A stretch of 10,709 bases of DNA. Source: UBA5026 sp949065595. Its GTDB lineage: Bacteria; Bacillota_I; Bacilli_A; RF39; UBA660. This document shows positions 1 to 7,422 of the stretch, in pieces. The translations under genes were made by a program, and so were the position numbers. The notes under the pieces are model-generated. The model saw only the letters and a program-made list of their open reading frames with translations. It was not told where the DNA came from and searched no databases. Position 1 is the stretch's first letter. Each line of letters opens with the position of its first letter. The stretch spans positions 1 to 10,709 of the forward strand of contig CARSXK010000029.1 of assembly GCA_949065595.1 (NCBI GenBank). Reading direction: 5' to 3'.

Positions 1-3000
1 CTAAAGCTGTTGCCCCTGCGTCTGTATAGCTTCCGCCTACTTCTACTGTTACTTCTTCTTCCCCTGTTAATGTAATTACTGGAACAGTGGTATCTACAAT
101 TGTTACTGTTTTTGTCACTGGAGTAGCTGCATTTCCTGCATAGTCTAGGACATTGTAAGTAATTGTATAGGTAGCAAGTACAGAAGTATTAATAGAATCT
201 ACCTTTACCCCATTCAATGTAATGGTTCTTGTAATTTCATGATGTCCATTTACTTCAAATATAGATGGATTTATATCTGTATAAGTGCTTCCTACTTCGA
301 CTGTTACCTCTGTAGGTGCAACTAAAATAACTGGTTTGATATTATCAATTGCAAAAGGAATTGTTCCTTCTTTATCATTTTTTGTAGCTCCAGTCATTGA
401 TACTGGATGAATTCTATATTCAGGTGTACCAGTCATATTATTTGGTACAGTTACGATTGCTAGATATTGATATCCTGTCTCATCCTCACCTAAATGAGTA
501 ATGGTTGCAGGTAAAGATACAATGCTACCTCTATTAATGGTTACGATTGTTTGATTTTCATCTTTACTTAATTCAACATCACTTGTAAATGGAATAGAAA
601 CGATATCCCCTGCTTTTATAAATCCATTGGTTTGATCTTTACTGTTCAAAACATCATAAGCAGTAATGGTTCCTACATTTACAATTTCAGGGTATTTATC
701 TAAATTGTTATATGCGGTTTCTACAGATTTAAAATCTTCTACATATAAACTAGGAACTTGTTGCGCTAATGCTTTATCAATTGCATTTTTGAATGCTTGT
801 AATGATTCTGGAGTGTAAACCCCTGCTTTCACAGCATCATTATATTTGGTTTCATATTCTGCTAAAGCAGTTTTATCAATTGGTCTATACTCTAAAGCAG
901 TACCTCTAATCGCATTTAAAGCTTCTACATAATCACTGTATAACTCAATTTGATATGCAGCTGTAATTAAAGCCTGTTTTGCTGCGATAGACTCTTCTGT
1001 ATAATCAGATTCTCCCGTTGCAACTGTTGGTTTTGCGGCTTCATTTAATTCAGCTTGTAATGCATCTAATTCTGACCAATCCCATTGTTTTTCTATTAAT
1101 TCAAATCCAAGAATTTGTTCATTTACAATCTTATCAAATTCACTTTGTAATGTTTGACGTTTGGCCAAAGCAATTAAGTCTTGTAAATCTGACCAGTTGT
1201 CATAATCATCTGGATTTAAAGATGCAATTTGTTGTTCTATTACATCTAATGCACTGGTGTCAATTCCTTTGGCAATTAATTGGTATGCCTTTATCTCTAC
1301 AACAGTATCATTAAATTTGCTTTGTAATGTTTGCCCATTGGCTTTATCTATTAATGTTTGTAATCCAGCCCAGTTGGTATAATCTGTAGATTCCCCAAGT
1401 GTAGCTAAATATTCAGTCAACTCACTCTTATCAACTGACACTGGTCTTAATACAAAATCAGTCACTTCAGAAACTCTTTCATCAAATTTAGTTTGAAGTG
1501 TCTCTGATTTTACAGAATTTACAATGTTCATAAAATCTGACCAGTTATCATAGTCTGTAGCAACTAATGTAGCTACATAGTTATCAACAGCACTGGTATC
1601 AACATCTTCTCTATTTTCAACCAATTCTAAAGCTGCTAAAGCATCTGTAATATTAGTGGTCCAAGTATTAATTTCTACTTGTGTTTTTTCAGTTAATTGT
1701 GTTCCATTATTGAGTCCTGATAATGCAGTTTGTAAAGCAGCCCAAGCCTCGTTCTTATAATCAGATTGTGTTAATTTTTTTGCAGTTTCTCTTGCTTGTT
1801 CTAATGCAGTTGTATCCACTACATTGACTGTTCTTGATACAGTTGTAACAGCCTCATTTCCTGCAAAGTCTTTTACATTATAAGTAATAACATAAACAAC
1901 AGGTGCTGAAGTATTAATAGAAGATACTTCTACGCCATTTAATGTTATTTTACTTGTAACATCATATAATTTACCGAAAAATACATCTGAAGCACTTGGT
2001 AATACATCTGTATAAGTTTCTCCCACTTTAATAGTAACATCGTCTACAGTTGCAATCAAAGGTTTACTATTATCCATAATATATGGAATTGAACCAGTTG
2101 CATCATCACGATTGTCCTCTCTTTCTGCACCTTTGGTAGATACAGGATGAACGATAAAGTTAAGGGCACCTGAATCAGTTCCTGGAACGATAAAGGTTAC
2201 TAAATACAAATAGTCCTCTCCTACTTTTCCTACAGGAGAAATCGTAGCGCCACTATAAGTTTTTGCACCCATTTGAACTGTTACGGTTGTACTTGTTGTA
2301 TTCAATTCTTCTGTACTTGTAAATGCAAATGTAATGGTATCATTTTCTTTTACATAACCTTTTTGTTCAGAGTTATTAGTAGTAAATGAACTTGCATCTA
2401 CATTCACTTTTGGATATGCAGCTAAATTACTCATTGCATCTTTGATAGCATCTAATGCTGCATCAAATTCACTTTGCTTCAATCCATCTTTTTTGGCATC
2501 AGCAATTGCATCTTCTACTGCTTTATAAGAATCTGGAGTATAATCATCTTTATTTAATTTTGCAAATTCTTCTTCTAATGCATCTAAAGCTTCTTTATTG
2601 GCAAGTTCTTTTTGTGTTAAAGTCATTGCTTCAATACGTGATAACTCTTGTGCATATTCACTAGGTAATTTGATATTATATGCATTTTGAATCGCTGTAC
2701 GTTTGGCTTGAATAGATTCTTCTGTATAATCTCCTGTTGCTTCTAGTGTTTTTAATTCTTCTAATAATTCTGCTAATCTCGTATAGTCAATTGGAGCCTT
2801 ATTGGCATCATTTTCTAATGCCGCAATTGCAGCTTCCAATTTTTCTACTGCTGGAGATAATTTACTGTTTAACCCTTCTGTTTTAGCAGCTTCGGCTTCT
2901 GCTAAAGCATCTGTTACAGCTTTCCATGCTTCTTTTGTATAATCACTTTCTATATATTTATGATCTGGAGCACTAGCATCAATACTATTTTTAGCAGCTT

Positions 3001-4579
3001 CTAAACGAGCTACTAAATCTGCATTTAGATTCTTAACTAAATTATGATAAGCACTTTCGATTGCGGTTACTTTTGCATCAATTTGAGCTTGTGTGATTTC
3101 TACTTGATTTAAAGCTGTTTGTAATGCATTCCATGAAGCTTCCGTATAGTCTGTTTCTACTAAATTATAAGATTGAATTTGAGCAATCAATTTCAATAAT
3201 TCGGTTTTGTCCACAACTGTAATTGTTCTTTGTGCAGTTGCTTCATTTCCTGCTGCATCAGATACTTTATAAGTTGCATAATATGTACCTTTTTTTGTGA
3301 TATCTAATGGGATTCCTGTATATGTTACTTTTACTTTTGATGTAATATCCCCATCATAAAGGTCAATTGCACTTACACCTTGTAATACATCATAAGAATC
3401 ACCTACTTGCAATACAATTGGTGTTTCCACTGTTAATACTGGAGCTAAAGTATCTTCTACTACTACATTTCTTGTAACAGTTGCTGAAGTATTTCCTGCT
3501 GTATCAGTTACAACATAAGTAATAGTATAGTTACCAGTTATTTGAGTATTTACATGGTTGGTTATTTTAACATTATTTTTTAATACGATTTCACTATCGA
3601 TGTTATCATGGAAAACAACCCCATCTAAAATGTATGCAGTATCTGTTGTACCTGCTGGTACGCTTACTGTTTTATTTCCTTCATTTAAAGTAATGGTTGG
3701 TGCTTCTAAATCCACTGTAAAATGAACAGTTGCTTCATTTCCTGCTGTATCTGCTACCACCAATGTATATTCTCCATTGATACTAAGTGTATATGGGGAA
3801 GAAATGGTAATTACTTCATTTGTTGTTTGATTGGTTAATGTTGCAGTTACAATATTGTCTGCATTTGTGTTCGCATCACTAAATGTAATGGTTGGTAAGG
3901 TATTTGGTCCATAGATTTCTCCATCTTTTACACCTGTTATGGTTGGAGCTAATCTATCAATATTACCAATGACTAATTGTTTGGTTACAGATTTACTTTC
4001 TGTGTTGGTAGGAATCAATTGAATATTTTCAATTCCATTGTCATTAAATGTTTTAACAAACACAGTTGTACTATCTACCAAAACACCACTTTCGTTTGTT
4101 ACCTTCTTTGGTGTCCAACCAGTTGGTACCCCAATTGGTTCTGTAACTGTCATTGTAACTTCTACATTACCACGTGTTGGTCCTGCTGGTTGTTTTACGA
4201 ATGTTGCAGTTACTTCTTGCGTTCCAATAATGACACGAGAACTGCCATTTTTAGAACGAACCATATGTGCAGTGGATTCATTTTGATAAGTCACTACATA
4301 AGATTCATCAATATAATCTGTTTTGATATGACTGCTATCTATGTATCCCTCTGCTGCTAATGTACCTAAAGAAGTCGTAATAGATTCTTTTTCTGTTACG
4401 ATTCCATTATCTTCTAGGTATTGTTGCGCGGCATTTACTGCCAAACGCTTCATGTTTTCTAACTTCAAATAATGATCTATTTTTTGATATCCAAAAAATC
4501 CAGAGATTGTAAGTACAATGAATCCAGTTAAAGATATTATTTTAGTTGACAACTTACTATTTTTAAACTTTTTTATCAT
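1..4579 (-). CDS. Giant FIVAR/Ig-like repeat surface protein, C-terminus outside window
   Basis: The frame is open from an ATG at 4579 to the left edge: 1526 residues and still incomplete. The start is fixed by a strong RBS and promoter just upstream. Residues 13-31 form a single hydrophobic segment, followed by a pilin-like helix and head (about 35-125). Four beta-rich domains follow (about 130-208, 210-287, 288-376, 377-455). The last two end in the DxAGNxA...VxVVD pattern of DUF5011/HYR-type bacterial Ig-like domains. Then come four FIVAR-like helical modules (456-726, motif DYTxxSW), a beta domain (727-840), an Ig-like domain (840-923), six more FIVAR-like modules (924-1297), a second copy of the beta domain (1298-1415), an Ig-like domain (1416-1494) and the start of another. 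FIVAR and Ig-like modules are known from cell-wall adhesins. I infer an extracellular stalk or adhesin; the ligand and wall anchor cannot be seen. Confidence 0.93.
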   Translation of the reverse strand, partial: MIKKFKNSKLSTKIISLTGFIVLTISGFFGYQKIDHYLKLENMKRLAVNAAQQYLEDNGIVTEKESITTSLGTLAAEGYIDSSHIKTDYIDESYVVTYQNESTAHMVRSKNGSSRVIIGTQEVTATFVKQPAGPTRGNVEVTMTVTEPIGVPTGWTPKKVTNESGVLVDSTTVFVKTFNDNGIENIQLIPTNTESKSVTKQLVIGNIDRLAPTITGVKDGEIYGPNTLPTITFSDANTNADNIVTATLTNQTTNEVITISSPYTLSINGEYTLVVADTAGNEATVHFTVDLEAPTITLNEGNKTVSVPAGTTDTAYILDGVVFHDNIDSEIVLKNNVKITNHVNTQITGNYTITYVVTDTAGNTSATVTRNVVVEDTLAPVLTVETPIVLQVGDSYDVLQGVSAIDLYDGDITSKVKVTYTGIPLDITKKGTYYATYKVSDAAGNEATAQRTITVVDKTELLKLIAQIQSYNLVETDYTEASWNALQTALNQVEITQAQIDAKVTAIESAYHNLVKNLNADLVARLEAAKNSIDASAPDHKYIESDYTKEAWKAVTDALAEAEAAKTEGLNSKLSPAVEKLEAAIAALENDANKAPIDYTRLAELLEELKTLEATGDYTEESIQAKRTAIQNAYNIKLPSEYAQELSRIEAMTLTQKELANKEALDALEEEFAKLNKDDYTPDSYKAVEDAIADAKKDGLKQSEFDAALDAIKDAMSNLAAYPKVNVDASSFTTNNSEQKGYVKENDTITFAFTSTEELNTTSTTVTVQMGAKTYSGATISPVGKVGEDYLYLVTFIVPGTDSGALNFIVHPVSTKGAEREDNRDDATGSIPYIMDNSKPLIATVDDVTIKVGETYTDVLPSASDVFFGKLYDVTSKITLNGVEVSSINTSAPVVYVITYNVKDFAGNEAVTTVSRTVNVVDTTALEQARETAKKLTQSDYKNEAWAALQTALSGLNNGTQLTEKTQVEINTWTTNITDALAALELVENREDVDTSAVDNYVATLVATDYDNWSDFMNIVNSVKSETLQTKFDERVSEVTDFVLRPVSVDKSELTEYLATLGESTDYTNWAGLQTLIDKANGQTLQSKFNDTVVEIKAYQLIAKGIDTSALDVIEQQIASLNPDDYDNWSDLQDLIALAKRQTLQSEFDKIVNEQILGFELIEKQWDWSELDALQAELNEAAKPTVATGESDYTEESIAAKQALITAAYQIELYSDYVEALNAIRGTALEYRPIDKTALAEYETKYNDAVKAGVYTPESLQAFKNAIDKALAQQVPSLYVEDFKSVETAYNNLDKYPEIVNVGTITAYDVLNSKDQTNGFIKAGDIVSIPFTSDVELSKDENQTIVTINRGSIVSLPATITHLGEDETGYQYLAIVTVPNNMTGTPEYRIHPVSMTGATKNDKEGTIPFAIDNIKPVILVAPTEVTVEVGSTYTDINPSIFEVNGHHEITRTITLNGVKVDSINTSVLATYTITYNVLDYAGNAATPVTKTVTIVDTTVPVITLTGEEEVTVEVGGSYTDAGATAL
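335..2420 (-). repeat. Duplicated FIVAR-beta-Ig cassette within the giant protein
   Basis: Two paralogous beta domains lie at roughly 2060-2420 and 335-700. Both follow a block of FIVAR modules ending in a YPxxxNV-like join, both contain an FTS(T/D)xEL segment and a late IHPVS/VHPVS motif, and both end in a DN(S/I)KP join to an Ig-like domain. The offset is about 567 residues. The second cassette has six helical modules against four in the first, so modules have been gained or lost since duplication. Boundaries are approximate, read from the translation by eye. Confidence 0.7.
1093..1602 (-). repeat. Three tandem ~57-residue DYxNW FIVAR-variant modules
   Basis: Inside the giant surface protein, residues about 993-1162 contain three consecutive modules that share the pattern DY(D/T)NW(S/A)(D/G) followed about 17 residues later by TLQ(T/S)(K/E)F. 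They resemble one another more than they resemble the other FIVAR modules. The DNA also repeats: variants of a CCAGTT-containing block recur near 1190, 1368 and 1540, and variants of a TTTGTAATGTTTG block near 1145 and 1322. This looks like recent internal tandem duplication, and copy number may vary between strains. Confidence 0.75.
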
Positions 4580-4584
4580 ATAAA

Positions 4585-4593
4585 CTCCCCCTT
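4585..4593 (-). promoter_or_regulatory. Strong RBS of the giant surface protein
   Basis: AAGGGGGAG lies five bases upstream of the ATG at 4579 and fixes this start, which precedes the single N-terminal membrane segment. Confidence 0.85.
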
Positions 4594-4604
4594 GATTAAT
4601 ATTA

Positions 4605-4632
4605 ATTTTATCATATTTTTGGAATTTGTCAA
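4605..4632 (-). promoter_or_regulatory. Promoter of the giant surface protein
   Basis: On the minus strand a perfect -35 TTGACA (4632-4627) is followed after 16 bp by TAAAAT (4610-4605), which carries an extended -10 TG (TGA-TAAAAT). A second TTGACA at 4643-4638 lies 11 bases upstream and has no convincing -10 at the right distance. The promoter is downstream of the terminator at 4676-4700, so the gene is probably transcribed independently. Confidence 0.75.
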
Positions 4633-4675
4633 TTTTTTGTCAAATTTTGTTCGTATTTTCAACTATTAATGAATG

Positions 4676-4700
4676 AAAAAAGCCCTAAAGGGTCTTTTTT
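4676..4700 (-). terminator. Rho-independent-type terminator of the 427-residue FIVAR gene
   Basis: On the minus strand an A-run and GACCC are followed by TTTA, GGGC and a run of six T, directly after the TAA stop at 4702-4700. The GC core is only three pairs but is extended by A/T pairing of the flanking runs. It lies between two genes with their own promoters, where a terminator is expected. Confidence 0.7.
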
Positions 4701-5983
4701 TAATTTACTGCTACATCAATTGTAATTGTATATTGTGTTGTTTCACCATACCCCCAATTAATTGTGAAACCAACTGTCGTTAAATTGTCTGTAGAGCCAC
4801 TACCATCATTGGAACGTGAGAATGGTTGATATATTTCAATATAAGAATGATTATTGTTATCAATCTTAAACTCACTTGCATCAATGTTCATTCCTTGATA
4901 TACCATTTTGATATTATTTCTTTCTGTTTGTGATAACGCCTCTGGAGAAGTAATTCTCATTACAATAAAATCTCTAATGGTGGTTCCATTTTCTGTTGTT
5001 AAAGTATTGGTATTCATTACTCCTGTATATCTATAATAAGTATCATTTACTTTTACAGTCTGGATATTGGCACTATCACCCATTTTATCAAGACTTACGC
5101 CAATTTTTGTAGCAGTTGTTCTTAATTGTAATGTATTTAAGTTGATTTTAGCAACTTCTGCATCAAATTTTTCTTGTGTTACTTGTGCTTCTGCTACTGC
5201 GATTTGATCTTGAATTGCTTTCCATGAAGCAACTGTGTAATTACTTTCTTTTAATTTTGCTAATTGTGCTTTAATATTATTTAATGCTGTTTTGTCTATT
5301 TCTGTTGGTGCTACTGGTTTTTTTGGTTTTAAGTTATTAATAGCATTTTGAATTGCAACAACTTTTGCATCAACCTCTGCTTGTGTATTTTCTGGTAAAT
5401 TAGATGCTTCTATTACCTTTTGAAATGAATCTTCTGTATAATCATTTCGGTTTAAGCTTGCTACTATATTTTTAATATTATTCAGTACTGTTTTATTCAC
5501 TGGTGCAACACTTCCTGAATTTCCACCGTTTGGTTTATTGGTATTGTTAGAGCTGCCACCACCACTTGGTCTATTGGAGTTATTGTTAGAACTACCACCT
5601 GTTGAATTTCCGATTTCGACTGGATTGGAATCTTCTTTTTTATTCAACGTGCCAAAATCAATTTGTGATAAAATTTCATCCAATTCCTCTTGGGTTGTTG
5701 TTCCTTCTGCTTCATGAATCAAATTTTGAATAAAATCCCATGATTCTTCTGTATAATCATCCCGATTTAAGCCAGCAAGATATGCTTTGATGTCCTCAAG
5801 TGCTTTGGTATCTATTTCAGTTGGCTTTTCCTCTTTATCAGAATCTTTATCATCTGGAGTGACCACGCCTCCGTTAGTGGTTGGGTTTTCATCTGCTCCA
5901 TCCATTGGATTTGCAAACGAATATATAAATAACCCACCAAGAATAAATATTACAATGACAGCAATTACTCTTTTATCTATCAT
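4700..5983 (-). CDS. Secreted or membrane-anchored FIVAR repeat protein (427 aa)
   Basis: The ATG at 5983 is chosen because a strong RBS lies six bases upstream and the promoter lies upstream of that. The longer frame from 6046 would begin inside the -35 element. Residues 7-22 are hydrophobic after Lys4-Arg5, and Ser-Phe-Ala at 22-24 is a plausible signal peptidase I site. An acidic Asp/Glu-rich stretch follows (about 28-52). FIVAR-like modules lie at about 57-114, 163-219 and 229-287, each with the NYT/DYTE motif followed by a long amphipathic helix. A Gly/Ser/Asn-rich linker (115-162) separates the first from the second. The C-terminal 135 residues look beta-rich with Tyr/Thr-rich strands and match nothing I recognise. 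There is no LPXTG or lipobox. FIVAR modules are known in extracellular binding proteins; I infer a surface or secreted role, ligand unknown. Confidence 0.9.
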   Translation of the reverse strand: MIDKRVIAVIVIFILGGLFIYSFANPMDGADENPTTNGGVVTPDDKDSDKEEKPTEIDTKALEDIKAYLAGLNRDDYTEESWDFIQNLIHEAEGTTTQEELDEILSQIDFGTLNKKEDSNPVEIGNSTGGSSNNNSNRPSGGGSSNNTNKPNGGNSGSVAPVNKTVLNNIKNIVASLNRNDYTEDSFQKVIEASNLPENTQAEVDAKVVAIQNAINNLKPKKPVAPTEIDKTALNNIKAQLAKLKESNYTVASWKAIQDQIAVAEAQVTQEKFDAEVAKINLNTLQLRTTATKIGVSLDKMGDSANIQTVKVNDTYYRYTGVMNTNTLTTENGTTIRDFIVMRITSPEALSQTERNNIKMVYQGMNIDASEFKIDNNNHSYIEIYQPFSRSNDGSGSTDNLTTVGFTINWGYGETTQYTITIDVAVN

Positions 5984-5989
5984 ATTAGT

Positions 5990-5997
5990 CTCCCCTC
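5990..5997 (-). promoter_or_regulatory. RBS that decides the start of the 427-residue protein
   Basis: GAGGGGAG lies six bases upstream of the ATG at 5983. The longer in-frame ATG at 6046 has no such site and lies upstream of the expected transcription start. Confidence 0.85.
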
Positions 5998-6017
5998 TCT
6001 TCACATTTGTGATTGAT

Positions 6018-6046
6018 AATATACCACAGTAATCTTTTTTTGTCAA
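6018..6046 (-). promoter_or_regulatory. Strong promoter of the 427-residue FIVAR gene
   Basis: A perfect TTGACA (6046-6041) and TATATT (6023-6018) are separated by 17 bp, with a TGG extended -10. The promoter lies in the gap after the PH-domain gene. No terminator is visible between that gene and this promoter, so some read-through is possible. The 16 bases around the -35 also occur in the promoter region of the giant surface gene. Confidence 0.8.
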
Positions 6047-6064
6047 ATTTTATCATGATGTATA

Positions 6065-6469
6065 TTAAATCCTTTTTTCACTGATACAATGAATTAAATG
6101 CATATAAACAGAACGTATTTTTGTTTTATCCTCTGCGAGCATTTTTACAAAATTAAGTCGTAATTGGTACCCACTATCCATCGATAGTAAAATAGCAACT
6201 TGATTGGCTTTAAATTCTAATGCTGTAGAAGAAATAGAAAGCAGCGGAAAAAAATGAATGCGCTTACATTTTCCTCTAAATCCACGTACGTCGAACAAAA
6301 TAATTTTACGATCTGTTAGTACAAATTTATCACGGATTGTACCATATGCAACATATGGAACCTCTCCTTCTTCTAAATAGTCAGTTACGTAATTTGGTAA
6401 TTGTTGAATATCTAATTCTTTATAAAAGTTAAAATATTGTGTTAGCTCTTTATATTTAATATATGCCAT
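6065..6469 (-). CDS. Small bacterial PH-domain (YokE-like) protein
   Basis: This 134-residue protein has no signal peptide or membrane segment, so it is probably cytoplasmic. After an N-terminal helix (about 5-30) it shows the strand order of a bacterial PH domain: residues about 31-45 (GEVPYVAYGTI), then LTDRKIILFDVRG at about 51-63, then a conserved PLLSISS strand near 75-81, then further strands and a C-terminal helix from about 112. The LTDxRIIxxD pattern followed by an IxSIS strand is typical of the bPH_3/YokE-like family. Bacterial PH-like domains often act in envelope-associated complexes, but I cannot assign a ligand. It begins eight bases after the signal peptidase stop, and its RBS overlaps that stop, so the two are almost certainly co-transcribed. 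The family call is by eye. Confidence 0.8.
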   Translation of the reverse strand: MAYIKYKELTQYFNFYKELDIQQLPNYVTDYLEEGEVPYVAYGTIRDKFVLTDRKIILFDVRGFRGKCKRIHFFPLLSISSTALEFKANQVAILLSMDSGYQLRLNFVKMLAEDKTKIRSVYMHLIHCISEKRI

Positions 6470-6474
6470 TTTTA

Positions 6475-6479
6475 CTCCT
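6475..6479 (-). promoter_or_regulatory. RBS of the PH gene overlapping the upstream stop codon
   Basis: AGGAG spans the end of the signal peptidase gene; the TAG stop (6480-6478) provides its first two bases. The ATG is at 6469, five bases further on. This arrangement suggests translational coupling of the two genes. Confidence 0.8.
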
Positions 6480-6996
6480 ACTTTCTTCTAAAAGGCCAAA
6501 TTCGAAAAGCAACTTTGCCAATAAATTCTTTCTTATGAATCAATCCCACTTCTTTAGAACGACCGTCTAATGAATTTTCCCGGTTATCTCCTACTACCAA
6601 ATAATAATCTTCGGGAATGGTTTCATATCCCAAAGAATCCAAAGAAAAGTCAGCTGTTTTAGTCGTTTTAAATTTTTCTTCTACTTTTTCGCCATTGACA
6701 TATAAAGTACCATCTTGGTAAGAAATAGTTTCTCCAGGCAACCCTATCACACGTTTGATAAAGTATTTGGTATCTTTATATTTTACAGCTACGACTTCAA
6801 ATCGTTTTGGGTTCTTCAATTTATAATGTAATTTATTTAAAATTAGGATATCCCCATCTTGGTAATTGGGATACATAGAAGGCCCTACTACTTGTTGTAA
6901 GGATACGACATATATCACGATAAGTAATACCAAAATCGCAATTATAATATATTTGGTTGTATCTTTTACTAATTCTTTGATATCTCTTAAATCCAT
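6478..6996 (-). CDS. lepB: Type I signal peptidase
   Basis: This 172-residue membrane protease removes signal peptides from exported proteins at the outer face of the membrane. One membrane segment (about 15-33) is followed by the family's conserved boxes in order. Box B is GPSMYPN with catalytic Ser40, box D is KRVIGLPGE with the catalytic general base Lys81, and box E is GDNRENSLDGR at 136-146. Box E normally reads D-S-R; here it is D-G-R, a mild variation. The length fits the short Gram-positive form. The start has the RBS AGAAGGTG four to five bases upstream. It shares an operon with the PH-domain gene and lies near two exported repeat proteins; it may be the housekeeping enzyme or one serving these surface proteins. 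lepB is used as the general family symbol. Confidence 0.95.
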   Translation of the reverse strand: MDLRDIKELVKDTTKYIIIAILVLLIVIYVVSLQQVVGPSMYPNYQDGDILILNKLHYKLKNPKRFEVVAVKYKDTKYFIKRVIGLPGETISYQDGTLYVNGEKVEEKFKTTKTADFSLDSLGYETIPEDYYLVVGDNRENSLDGRSKEVGLIHKKEFIGKVAFRIWPFRRK

Positions 6997-7024
6997 CTTG
7001 ACACCTTCTATTTTATCTAATAAT

Positions 7025-7053
7025 AGAATACCATAATTCGATATTTTTTGCTA
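7025..7053 (-). promoter_or_regulatory. Candidate extended -10 promoter of the lepB-PH operon
   Basis: TATTCT (7030-7025) is preceded by TGG, an extended -10. The -35 at 17 bp spacing reads TAGCAA (7053-7048), a poor match, so the promoter depends on the extended -10. It is about 30 bp upstream of the start codon. Confidence 0.5.
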
Positions 7054-7422
7054 GTACATATTTAAAAAATTAGAAAAAAGTTGCAGTACAGATAAAACGC
7101 AATGTTGTTTTATGGAAAAGTTCCTAGCTCACCCTGTATTTTAATAATATCTATATATTAAAAAGAAAGTTCCTACTTTATATTATGAGAAATGGGAAAA
7201 GGAAACTACTGTTCCCTTCCTTTGTTAAAAATTACCATCAATTAGTATTTTTTCTTAACATACTTCCATATAGATGAAAAAACTACTACAAAATGTAGTA
7301 ATATTCATTCAGCGAATATGTATGATAACTCGTCTAGAATTGTTTTTCTCTGTTTATTGAAATTAGAATTTTCATCTCTATAATCTAGAATTAAGCATAT
7401 TTTATGCAAAACTAAAATGCTA
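7054..7422. other. Gene-free AT-rich intergenic stretch with several short inverted repeats
   Basis: No convincing reading frame or tRNA is visible on either strand. The stretch holds several small hairpin-forming repeats: ATAAAAC/GTTTTAT at 7092-7098 and 7107-7113, AAAGT/ACTTT at 7166-7179, the terminator stem at 7284-7300, ATATTC/GAATAT at 7301-7319 and GCATA/TATGC at 7395-7407. A 10-base direct repeat AAAGTTCCTA occurs at 7117-7126 and 7166-7175. In such AT-rich DNA, stems of five or six pairs can arise by chance; only the terminator is well supported. Confidence 0.5.
7277..7300 (-). terminator. Candidate terminator of the 421-residue gene
   Basis: On the minus strand TACTACA, loop TTT and TGTAGTA form a perfect seven-pair stem, followed by G and a run of six T. 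It lies about 120 bp after the stop of the 421-residue gene and upstream of the lepB promoter. The stem is poor in GC, which lowers the expected efficiency. Confidence 0.6.

Noticed and set aside
1093..1602. CRISPR array or DNA repeat element in the regularly spaced repeats
   Set aside because: The periodicity is about 171 bp, in frame, with protein-level conservation; it is explained by tandem FIVAR modules.
1018..4360. Plus-strand frames of 69 to 127 codons within the giant surface gene
   Set aside because: They lie antisense to a continuous 1526-codon repeat-domain frame, have low-complexity Leu/His- or Cys/Phe-rich translations and lack RBS; they are shadows.
5984..6046. Longer N-terminus for the 427-residue FIVAR protein, starting at 6046
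   Set aside because: It would start within the -35 hexamer of the promoter and would place 21 polar residues before the signal segment; the ATG at 5983 has the strong RBS.
7191..7228. Hairpin from the GGAAAC and GTTCCC arms near 7200-7225 as a second terminator
   Set aside because: The stem has an A-C mismatch and neither strand follows it with a T-run.
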